51,422 bases of DNA from Butyrivibrio sp. INlla16 (GTDB lineage Bacteria; Bacillota; Clostridia; Lachnospirales; Lachnospiraceae). Shown piece by piece: positions 7,719-14,607 of the stretch. Under the pieces are notes generated by a model, which saw only the letters and a program-made list of their open reading frames with translations, did not search any database and had not been told where the DNA came from. The stretch is taken from positions 1-51,422 of the forward strand of contig NZ_FMYB01000031.1 of NCBI RefSeq assembly GCF_900104155.1, given 5' to 3'. Numbering within the stretch: the first letter of the stretch is position 1; each line of letters begins with the position of its first letter. A program made the translations under genes and the position numbers.

Positions 7719-9008
7719 ATGAAAAGAATGCTGATGGATGATCTTGTCGCATGGAAAAATAAGAAACACAGAAAGCCCATGGTCCTTTGGGGTGCTAGAC
7801 AGGTGGGAAAGACCTGGTTGATGAAGGAGTTTGGACGTGAACATTATAAAAACACTGTCTATATATCTTTCTACAATAATTCCAAAATGAGCAGCATCTT
7901 CGATGATGACTATGATGTTAAAAGGATAATAGATGCCATTGAGATAAACCTGCATGTAGAGATTGATCCCAAAGAGACACTTTTAGTGTTTGATGAAGTG
8001 CAGTCTGCTCCAAGGGTAGTTGAATCTTTAAAATACTTCTGCGAAGAAGCTCCGGAATATAACGTGATAGCAGCGGGATCCTTACTTGGCGTTGCACTTC
8101 ATGATGGGATTTCATTCCCGGTAGGAAAAGTTGATGAACTAAGACTCTATCCCATGAACTTTAGGGAGTTCCTTACAGCCATAGGTGAAGATAAACTCTC
8201 ATCATATCTTGGAGATTATAAAAACAGAGAACTTAAGGATTATTCTGAGAGATATAAAGAACTCCTTAAGGAATACTTTGTTGTCGGAGGAATGCCGGAA
8301 GTAGTTGAAAGATTCACAGAAAGCAAAGATTATGCAGAGATCAGGGACCTCCAGCTATCAATAGTAAACCAGTATGAAGGCGACTTTGGTAAGCATGTCA
8401 AGGAGAATGAACTTCCCAGGATCCGAATGGTATGGAATGCACTGCCAACACAGCTCGCTAAGGAGAATAAAAAGTTCTTCTTTGGTCAGATCAAAAAAGG
8501 AGCAAGGCAGAAAGACTTTGAGATAGCAATACAGTGGCTTGTTGATGCCGGAATCGCATATAAGGTAAATAAAGTCTCAAAACCGGCAATGCCCCTAAAG
8601 TCATATGTCGATTTTTCTGCATTCAAACTGTTTATGATAGACATAGGACTTCTTGGTGCCATGAGTGAACTTGATGTGGAAAGCGTACTTACCGGGAGTG
8701 ACATTTTTACGGAATTTAAGGGGGCACTTAGTGAACAGTATGTCCTCCAGCAGCTCGTTTCAGATACGGACTATACACCTTATTACTATTCAGGTGAAAA
8801 ATCTACTTATGAGACCGACTTCATGATCCAAAAGGGAAAAGATATAGTACCTCTGGAAGTAAAAGCTGAAGTCAGCCTCAGATCAAAGAGCCTAAAGGTG
8901 TACTGCGATAAATATAAGCCTAAGGAAGCGATAAGAATCTCCGGTGCGGATTATATAGATCAGGAATGGATGATCAACGTTCCACTGTGGGGAGTGTCAT
9001 CCATTTGA
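7719..9008 (+). CDS. AAA_14/DUF4143 ATPase with PD-(D/E)XK-like C-terminus (ATPase 1)
   Basis: This protein has 429 residues. The N-terminal AAA_14 domain has Walker A GARQVGKT (about residues 25-32) and Walker B LLVFDEVQ. The C-terminal DUF4143 domain contains YETDFMIQ, then about ten residues, then PLEVKAE, which resembles the D-x(n)-ExK core of PD-(D/E)XK nucleases. Members are abundant in gut Firmicutes and archaea and their function is unresolved. It sits directly after the coupling-protein gene but has its own promoter and operator repeats. It may bind those repeats itself; this is a hypothesis. Confidence 0.88.
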   Translation: MKRMLMDDLVAWKNKKHRKPMVLWGARQVGKTWLMKEFGREHYKNTVYISFYNNSKMSSIFDDDYDVKRIIDAIEINLHVEIDPKETLLVFDEVQSAPRVVESLKYFCEEAPEYNVIAAGSLLGVALHDGISFPVGKVDELRLYPMNFREFLTAIGEDKLSSYLGDYKNRELKDYSERYKELLKEYFVVGGMPEVVERFTESKDYAEIRDLQLSIVNQYEGDFGKHVKENELPRIRMVWNALPTQLAKENKKFFFGQIKKGARQKDFEIAIQWLVDAGIAYKVNKVSKPAMPLKSYVDFSAFKLFMIDIGLLGAMSELDVESVLTGSDIFTEFKGALSEQYVLQQLVSDTDYTPYYYSGEKSTYETDFMIQKGKDIVPLEVKAEVSLRSKSLKVYCDKYKPKEAIRISGADYIDQEWMINVPLWGVSSI

Positions 9009-9010
9009 TT

Positions 9011-9201
9011 GGCACCGCCAATTCACGAAATAGCCCCTCCCTTATTTGGTCCTGACTACCAAAAAACAAATCGGAAAGAAATGTCAAGGAAGCGCTCCTG
9101 CGCTGGCGTTAGCCCTTGTCCTTTACATTTATTTACGATTTGATATAAAAACCATGAGACCAAATGAGGGAGATAAATCAAAAACCTAAAGGGGCGGTGC
9201 C
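9011..9201. repeat. Long imperfect palindrome, MITE-like
   Basis: Outer arms GGCACCGCC (9011-9019) and GGCGGTGCC (9193-9201) are exact inverted repeats. Inside them CCCTCCCTTATTTGGTC is matched by GACCAAATGAGGGAG. Further in, CAAATCG is matched by CGATTTG, AAATGT by ACATTT, and GCGCTCCTGCGC forms the tip. The whole intergenic segment can fold into one rod of about 95 bp. It may be a MITE or a structured transcript. The rest of the gap up to 9260 is AT-rich with nothing else clear. Confidence 0.6.
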
Positions 9202-9260
9202 ATAAGGAAAATCCCTGGGGCTGAAATAAAAATTAAAAAAATTTCAAAGAAAAATAAAAA

Positions 9261-9290
9261 TCTCAAATTTTGATGGTATTTCTCATATGG
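9261..9290 (+). promoter_or_regulatory. Upstream element copy B (core TTGATGGTATTTC)
   Basis: The element TCTCAAATTTTGATGG followed by TATTTCTCATATGG lies 37-65 nt before the 9327 start. It closely matches copy D at 37409 and shares its core with copies A and C. Confidence 0.6.
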
Positions 9291-9326
9291 AGAAGTAAAA
9301 AAACCATTATAAGGAGAGATTTTTTT

Positions 9327-10268
9327 ATGCTTAAAAACAGGGTTTCTAAACTTATGGCATATGTCCTTACAGGAGCTATGACATTTTCCGCACTTGGAAC
9401 AAATGCATATGCTGCTGAGGATATAGCGCCAGTAGAAGATACATACCTAGATGAAAACTTCACTGAAGAAAACGAAATAACCAATGAAGATGACATTGAA
9501 GAAAGTGAAGATAAGACAGAAGAAAACATATCTTTAGAAGAAAACAAAATGCCCATTCAGGATATGGAAACAGATGATCAGACGGAAGGCAATGAAGAAC
9601 AAACAGAAGCTTCTGATATCGCATCTGAAGATCCTGAGTCTTTGGAAGATATAAAGATGGATGAAGAAGCTGAGAGTAAAGAGATCGAAACTGCTACAGA
9701 AAACAGTGATGAAGAAACAGAAGATGCACCAGCAGATTCGGAAGAGCCTGTAACAGAGGAAATATCTGTTACAGAAGATGTTCTTACAGAAAAAGAGCTC
9801 TCACTGGAAGTTGGTAGCGAAAAGGTAGATGCTATCGGAATGCTTCCAGAGGATGCGGAGCTTTCAGTAAAGGAAGTCACCTATATAGAAGCTGTTGAAC
9901 AGTCAGTAAATGATGAGACAGGTGAGGGCGCCTTTAAAGTATTTGAAGCCTACGACATTGAAATCATATCAGGTGGTAAAACATGGCAGCCTGTTGAACA
10001 TGACAGTATCGTAACTATCAAGATCACAGGTGCAGACATCCCTACGGAAGAAGAAATCGAAGTCTATAGAATTGAAGATGATAATGCAGGCGTAACACTT
10101 CTTAGCTCTGAAGCATTTGATGATGGTGTTAGCTTTGAAACAGAGCATTTTACTGTCTTTACGATTGGAAGCACCACATATGAGACAGATGATGCCACAA
10201 CAAAGTGGGATGTGTCAGAAGCTCAGGATGGATCTATCATTTATCCTTGGAACACCGGGATCCGGTAA
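9327..10268 (+). pseudogene. Truncated BspA-like secreted surface protein (N-terminal part)
   Basis: The start ATG follows AAGGAGAG. Residues 1-33 are a signal peptide ending NAYA|AED. Residues 35-170 are an acidic low-complexity stretch rich in Glu, Asp, Thr and Ser. A folded domain follows (EAYDIEI, TWQPVEHDS, FETEHFTVFTIG). The same domain is found at 37441-37959, where it leads into a BspA-type sequence. Here the frame runs into unrelated DNA after DVSEAQDGSIIYPW and stops. That DNA is a VirB4 Walker A region in another frame, so the C-terminal repeat region has been lost by recombination. About 313 residues remain; a secreted fragment could still be made. Confidence 0.7.
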
Positions 10269-10326
10269 GAGTCTGCAGGCCAAAGGTGAAATGCTAAACG
10301 TCCTTCTTGGAAGTAACTCGGACCTT
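10237..10326 (+). pseudogene. Fragment of a canonical VirB4 gene (Walker A region only)
   Basis: In the frame one base after that of the surface protein, these codons read LGTPGSGKSLQAKGEMLNV and LLGSNSD. This is the Walker A region of VirB4-type conjugation ATPases. Nothing else of that gene is seen on either side. The stretch overlaps the end of the surface-protein ORF, so it marks a recombination junction. The full VirB4-like gene at 14608 has a different Walker A (GTEHSGKT), so the fragment comes from another gene. Confidence 0.7.
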
Positions 10327-10334
10327 ATCTGTGG

Positions 10335-10703
10335 ATGCTTCTTCTGACACTGTTTACAAGAAAGAAGAGATATAAGTGGCATGGAATTATCTCTGCAAGA
10401 AAGTTCAGATTTGCAGAAGTAAAGGATGTAACAGGCTCAGGACTTCTTTATCAGGACTATATCGATAAGTACAAGAATCTTGGAACAATCTATGATGAAC
10501 TTAGAAAAATCGGAGACTATACACTACTTCCTGTTAATACAAAGGCGGACATTAAGTATGGTGATGACTGTCTTACCGTGATCGCCAGCGAAGAGGAAGT
10601 GTTCAGCGTCTTAAATAAGCTTCCAAGAGGAATTGGAACAGTGAATGTAAACATCCATAACGATATGGCCGGGTTTGAAATGCCACTTACTTTTACACTT
10701 TAA
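10335..10703 (+). CDS. Hypothetical ORF, probably a 5'-truncated gene
   Basis: The ORF has 122 residues. Its first 12 residues read through the recombination junction. From YKWHGIISARKFRFAEVKDV onward the composition looks like a real folded domain, ending in strands GTVNVNIHNDMAGFEMPLTF. No convincing ribosome site precedes ATG 10335. It is probably the remaining C-terminal part of a gene cut by the same event that truncated the surface protein and VirB4. No family was recognised. Confidence 0.4.
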   Translation: MLLLTLFTRKKRYKWHGIISARKFRFAEVKDVTGSGLLYQDYIDKYKNLGTIYDELRKIGDYTLLPVNTKADIKYGDDCLTVIASEEEVFSVLNKLPRGIGTVNVNIHNDMAGFEMPLTFTL

Positions 10704-10726
10704 GATAAGGCACAAGGAGTGATTAT

Positions 10727-11707
10727 ATGCAGCTTTTTGAGAATCTTACAAGCTTGCTAAAGAATACAATGTTTTTTAACAGCTACGTCAAATACTGGCC
10801 GGAGCCGTTAAATGATGCATCTTTTGATGTATTCATACTGATATTGTTCGTAGGACTGGTAGTTATTCCAGAGCTATACTACATGCTTCAGACAAGGGTT
10901 GTGAGATTTCAGATAAAGAAGAAAAACAGAGAATATGCTCAGATTGCAGCGAGTGGAAAGAGGGATGCCGAGGTCTACGCGGAGAAAAACCTTATAGAAC
11001 AGTACCTCAAATTCCTCCTTGTAGCCCACTGCATCGATAAGGATATAGATATCAGCTTCGAAGAGTGGAAAGAAGTGAGGTATGGGGAGGGCTTTTCCGA
11101 GAATGGGGAAGCCCAGATAAGTGAAAAGGAGGAGTCTGTTTCAGGGGATGCCTTTGGAAAAATGAAAGAGGCCGCAGGATCAATCCAGAAAAAGGTAGCG
11201 GATATAAATATGTTTGGACTAATAAATGGCAAAAAGAATAGAAAAGCTGTAACGGAGAAAGTCACTGCGATAGAAGAGGTCAAAAAGAATATTGAAGAGA
11301 GTAGTAAAGAGGTAAAAGCTGAGCCTATTGAGTTCAAAGGACGACAGAAACCTGAAAACGTAAACATTACTTCTGATGATGGCCTTGATGAGTTTGAGAG
11401 AATCCTCAATTCCATAAAGATGAAGCAGGATGAGAAAAAGCGTATCAGTAAAAGGAACAGGCAGGACAGTGCTATCGAAATGAAAAGGAGAAGATCCCTT
11501 GAGGATTGTCTTGCCATGAGAGAAGAAGAGCCGGAAGGGAAAACTGTCCCGGTCGAAACAGACAAGAGAATCTATGATGCTAAAGAAGCTGCCATGAGGC
11601 TTAAGGAAAAAGAAATGCAAAGGAAAAAGAGGCAGGAAGAAAGGCTAATTAGAAAAGAGAGCGAAAGCGAGGACCTGCAGGGGGAGGCAGTATGTTCATG
11701 CAAGTGA
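10727..11707 (+). CDS. Conjugation-region membrane protein with long charged tail
   Basis: This protein has 326 residues. The start follows AAGGAGTGA. One membrane helix lies at about residues 33-50 (VFILILFVGLVVIPELYYML). The region to about residue 130 is helical and mixed-charge. The rest is a Lys/Glu/Arg-rich, partly coiled-coil tail with little predicted order. It overlaps a 38-residue membrane ORF, which in turn overlaps the next gene, so the three are one operon. It is probably a structural component of the transfer apparatus; no family was recognised. Confidence 0.55.
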   Translation: MQLFENLTSLLKNTMFFNSYVKYWPEPLNDASFDVFILILFVGLVVIPELYYMLQTRVVRFQIKKKNREYAQIAASGKRDAEVYAEKNLIEQYLKFLLVAHCIDKDIDISFEEWKEVRYGEGFSENGEAQISEKEESVSGDAFGKMKEAAGSIQKKVADINMFGLINGKKNRKAVTEKVTAIEEVKKNIEESSKEVKAEPIEFKGRQKPENVNITSDDGLDEFERILNSIKMKQDEKKRISKRNRQDSAIEMKRRRSLEDCLAMREEEPEGKTVPVETDKRIYDAKEAAMRLKEKEMQRKKRQEERLIRKESESEDLQGEAVCSCK

Positions 11708-11808
11708 TCAGCTTCATTTTGGCATCGGCGATATCAATATCTGCCGGAGTTTTGCTTCTAAATATCATTTTGAAGCTGTCTTCGGCACATGAAGGTGATA
11801 GAAAGTGA
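11692..11808 (+). CDS. Tiny single-pass membrane protein
   Basis: This 38-residue ORF has start ATG 11692 with GGGGGAGG seven bases upstream, a very strong ribosome site. The sequence is one hydrophobic helix (FILASAISISAGVLLLNIIL) with a short charged tail. It overlaps the end of the 10727 gene by 16 bases and its TGA overlaps the next gene's GTG start. Tight overlap and the strong ribosome site argue that it is translated. Confidence 0.6.
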   Translation: MFMQVISFILASAISISAGVLLLNIILKLSSAHEGDRK

Positions 11809-12749
11809 ATGAGTATGAGAGAAGTCTGCTCGAAACAATCATTAGGGAGCGGGAACTTAACCGCTTTCTGATGATGGTTTCAAGACTTCTCTTTTTTGAT
11901 TTACGGAGCATTCTCCATATATATGACTTAAACAAGGATGCATCTTTCGTTGGAGGAAGAAAGCTTTTCGAGAGATTATCCATGAAGATAACAGAAGGGC
12001 AAAAGCCATTTGTCATACCGGCAACCATATATGGTTTTGAGGATGAATTGGTATTTGCAAGAGCTGTTTCAGTAAAACTTTTTGATATTGCCCAGACTGA
12101 TGGAGTCATCCCGGATAAAAGCGTGGACATAGAAAAGGCGCTAAAGCAAAGGGAAAAGGCTCTTATCATAGGGAGCGGATCTGGAAGCAGCTTTTACAGG
12201 ATGACCGATATCGGCTTGGAAATGTACGTTCCAGATGGTGTCCTTATGGAAAAGGAACTGTTATGGGAAAAGCTTCTGCTCCTTTATACAGACAAATGCT
12301 TTGAAGAGCGAGGTTGCCAGGGCGACATACTGATACCTTTTGTTAAGTGCATTTTGTGCAAGCATTTTAGGGTGGGAACAGATAAGGATGTTCAGATACT
12401 TACCGTAAAGCTGTTAAACGCTGGGGCAGATTCAGCATTTGCAATCCTTGAAGATGCATTAAAAGTAGCCAGGGTTCTTGCAGAAAAGCTCACCTATAAA
12501 AGACTTTCCTTTAATCAGATTCTTATTGTAAATGGAATACTGCTTCTTCAAAAGGACAGGACCATAGAGAACATAAGAGATATAGAGGGAAAGGTCAAGG
12601 ATCCCTTTCTAAAGTGGGAAGCGGAGGATCTAAGGCTAAAGCTTATTGATAAAAGCGATGAGTTTATAAGAAATCTCTATAGAGAAAAAATAACAGGGAA
12701 TGGGATATATACATATCCATACCGGAACATGGAAGCTGGGGACCGTTAG
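11805..12749 (+). CDS. Hypothetical 314-residue helical protein of the conjugation operon
   Basis: The GTG start overlaps the preceding stop (GTGA). The protein is soluble and mostly helical. Notable spots are the glycine-rich IIGSGSGSSFYRMTD near residue 122 and a pair of cysteines, FVKCILCKHF, near residue 180. No motif of a known enzyme was recognised. The last codons, encoding EAGDR, and the stop TAG are part of leader copy 3, like the GAGYR end of the TM2 gene. An IS630 copy inserted just downstream separates it from 14118. Confidence 0.55.
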   Translation: MNEYERSLLETIIRERELNRFLMMVSRLLFFDLRSILHIYDLNKDASFVGGRKLFERLSMKITEGQKPFVIPATIYGFEDELVFARAVSVKLFDIAQTDGVIPDKSVDIEKALKQREKALIIGSGSGSSFYRMTDIGLEMYVPDGVLMEKELLWEKLLLLYTDKCFEERGCQGDILIPFVKCILCKHFRVGTDKDVQILTVKLLNAGADSAFAILEDALKVARVLAEKLTYKRLSFNQILIVNGILLLQKDRTIENIRDIEGKVKDPFLKWEAEDLRLKLIDKSDEFIRNLYREKITGNGIYTYPYRNMEAGDR

Positions 12750-12790
12750 CGCACGTATTTGGGGCGATTACGGACCCCGTATCCGACCGG
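12732..12790 (+). promoter_or_regulatory. Structured leader motif copy 3 (separated from its gene by IS630)
   Basis: GGGGACCGT (12738-12746) pairs with ACGGACCCC (12770-12778) with one A-A mismatch. AGCGC and GGCG form the inner stem. The tail GTATCCGACCGG is at 12779-12790. When the IS and one TA are removed, the tail lies 47 nt before ATG 14118, the same distance as in the other copies. Confidence 0.75.
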
Positions 12791-12901
12791 GGTTTGTAAG
12801 ATGAAAACTAGTGTACTGACATGTTGATATTTAATCAAATTATATCTATTAATCCGTGCCATTTCTTGGTAAAATAAAAGAAAAAGCACGGAGGCACAGC
12901 A

Positions 12902-13420
12902 ATGGCAGGCAGACCAAAAAAGTATCATATCAATCTCACTGACGAAGAATTCAAAAGCATCAAGTCGATAATTCGCAAGAAGAGTACAAGCAAAACACTA
13001 AGGACAAGATGCCAGATTATCCTTGATCTTGATGAGAATCATGGAAAAATGTTGTCATATGAGCAATGCTATAAATCAAATGGAGTCTGTCATGCAACAG
13101 TCTCTAATACTGTTAAAGGCTATGCCACAAAAGGTATGGATTACCTAAAAGGTCTCAACAGAAATGAGAATTCCAATAATGCTCGCCGTAAGGTTGATGG
13201 TCGGATTGAAGCCCATCTTGTTCAAATAGCTTGCAGTCCGGCACCTGAAGGACATAGCAGATGGACAATACGCTTATTGGAAGATGAACTCAAGGTTGTT
13301 TTGGACACTGATGAAACCATTAGTCGCGAAGCTATCCGTAAGGCTTTAAAAAAAACAAACTTAGACCTCACAAAAACTCCTACTACTGCATTCCAAAGAA
13401 AAACGACCCGGAATTCGTAG
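12902..13420 (+). CDS. IS630 transposase, N-terminal part (orfA)
   Basis: This part has 172 residues with two helix-turn-helix regions for terminal-repeat binding (KHINLTDEEFKSIKSIIRKK-type start). After the A8 run at 13348-13355 the zero frame continues only to TTRNS. A -1 slip there gives KKNKLRPHKNSYYCIPKKND, which joins smoothly to orfB. The tandem A_AAA_AAA codons make a good slippery site. The full transposase is therefore probably made by programmed -1 frameshifting, as in many IS630 elements. Confidence 0.88.
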   Translation: MAGRPKKYHINLTDEEFKSIKSIIRKKSTSKTLRTRCQIILDLDENHGKMLSYEQCYKSNGVCHATVSNTVKGYATKGMDYLKGLNRNENSNNARRKVDGRIEAHLVQIACSPAPEGHSRWTIRLLEDELKVVLDTDETISREAIRKALKKTNLDLTKTPTTAFQRKTTRNS

Positions 13421-13425
13421 CTGCA

Positions 13426-14046
13426 ATGGAGGATATCCTGGATGTCTATGAAAGACCATACAATCCGGATTGCCCTGTAGTCTGCATGGATGAAAAGCCA
13501 TATCAGCTACTCGGAGATGTAAGAGATCCACTTCCTATGAGACCTGGAGATGATGCAATCATAGATTCAGAATACCAGCGTAACGGAACATGCAGTATAT
13601 TTGCCTTTGTGGAACCATTAGGTGGCAAACATCATGCCAGCGTTCGAGAACATCGAACCGCTGAAGACTGGGCTGAAGAAATCCAATACCTTGTTGATGT
13701 TATGTATCCTGATGTAGAAAAGATAGTCCTGGTCATGGATAATCTGAATACACATAAACCTGCATCATTATACAAAATCCTTCCTCCTGACGAAGCACGC
13801 AGGATAATTAAAAAGTTAGAAATACACTATACTCCCAAGCATGGCAGCTGGCTCGATATAGCAGAAATTGAGCTTAATGTTATGACAAGACAGTGTCTGT
13901 CCCGTCGCATACCGAATATCGATTTACTCAAGGCAGAACTCAGTGCATGGGAGGATGAGCGTAATGCAACTAAAGCAACTGTTGACTGGCAATTTAAAAC
14001 ATCTGACGCAAGAATAAAACTCAAATCGCTATACCCCGTTCTTTAA
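13426..14046 (+). CDS. IS630 transposase, DDE catalytic part (orfB)
   Basis: This part has 206 residues from the internal ATG; the frame is open back to the slip site. It carries the catalytic acidic residues of the DDE superfamily endonuclease fold: CMDEKP, LVMDNLNTH, and LDIAEIE near the C-terminus (D, D, E). GSWLDIAEIELNVMTRQCL is typical of IS630. It cuts and joins DNA at TA. Production probably depends on the -1 frameshift from orfA. Confidence 0.92.
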   Translation: MEDILDVYERPYNPDCPVVCMDEKPYQLLGDVRDPLPMRPGDDAIIDSEYQRNGTCSIFAFVEPLGGKHHASVREHRTAEDWAEEIQYLVDVMYPDVEKIVLVMDNLNTHKPASLYKILPPDEARRIIKKLEIHYTPKHGSWLDIAEIELNVMTRQCLSRRIPNIDLLKAELSAWEDERNATKATVDWQFKTSDARIKLKSLYPVL

Positions 14047-14117
14047 GGCGGGGAGCGACTTTGATTAATTGTGAACGTGTCAGTACACTAGAGTATACAG
14101 AGGTGAGTAAGAAAAGT

Positions 14118-14606
14118 ATGAAAGAAAAGGAATTATTCTGCGCGGCATCAGGGAGAGATGATTATGGTGTCGGCAGGTCTTTAATAAGGCTGGAGACAAA
14201 AATAGTAGATGGGGATAATGAGGAAAGTATCTTAAGAGAAACCTTCGTTGATTATCCGGAGATAACGCTGTTTAGGGGCGGAAGGTTTGTTATGGCAGAT
14301 ATAAAGTTCGGAGACAGTTTAAATGTAGATTACGTGAATATGAGAGCCCAGCTTTTAGAGCTGATGGTTCCCCAAAACAGCCGGGATGAAGAGGAAGATA
14401 CATGTCCAGTTACCGTGCTTACAATCATGCCAAAGGAATACATGGGCGAGTACTTTATCTGCGGTATGCATCCTGCGTGGAGTTTTATATCTTCAAAGGT
14501 GGATGGGGCAAATGATACTATCAGATTCATTTTTAATAATGAGGATATCCATTCCTATGAAGTAGATTCAGAAGTATTTGAAAAAGAAGATGAGAAGGAG
14601 GATTAA
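14118..14606 (+). CDS. Hypothetical acidic protein of the conjugation operon
   Basis: This protein has 162 residues. I place the start at ATG 14118 because AGAGGTGAG lies upstream and matches the GAGAGGTGG before other leader-controlled genes. The open frame also extends back into IS630 DNA, which is not native. The protein is soluble and acidic with no recognised family. It ends one base before the VirB4-like gene, whose ribosome site lies inside it. Confidence 0.6.
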   Translation: MKEKELFCAASGRDDYGVGRSLIRLETKIVDGDNEESILRETFVDYPEITLFRGGRFVMADIKFGDSLNVDYVNMRAQLLELMVPQNSRDEEEDTCPVTVLTIMPKEYMGEYFICGMHPAWSFISSKVDGANDTIRFIFNNEDIHSYEVDSEVFEKEDEKED

Positions 14607-14607
14607 G

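Larger units (their letters stand above)
12811..14088 (+). mobile_element. IS630-family insertion sequence, apparently intact
   Basis: The element is 1278 bp and flanked by TA at 12809-12810 and 14089-14090, the target duplication expected for IS630. The left end GTGTACTGACATG is matched by CGTGTCAGTACAC at the right end, and similarity continues inward as TTAATCAAA. Two overlapping-frame ORFs encode the transposase. It lies between leader copy 3 and the ribosome site of the 14118 gene, so it may block or replace that gene's expression. Confidence 0.93.

Noticed and set aside
9578..9880. Ser-rich ORF on the minus strand
   Set aside because: It is the shadow of the acidic repeat region of the surface protein.
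10975..11565. 196-residue minus-strand ORF
   Set aside because: It is antisense to a Lys/Glu-rich coiled-coil gene, with no ribosome site or family resemblance.
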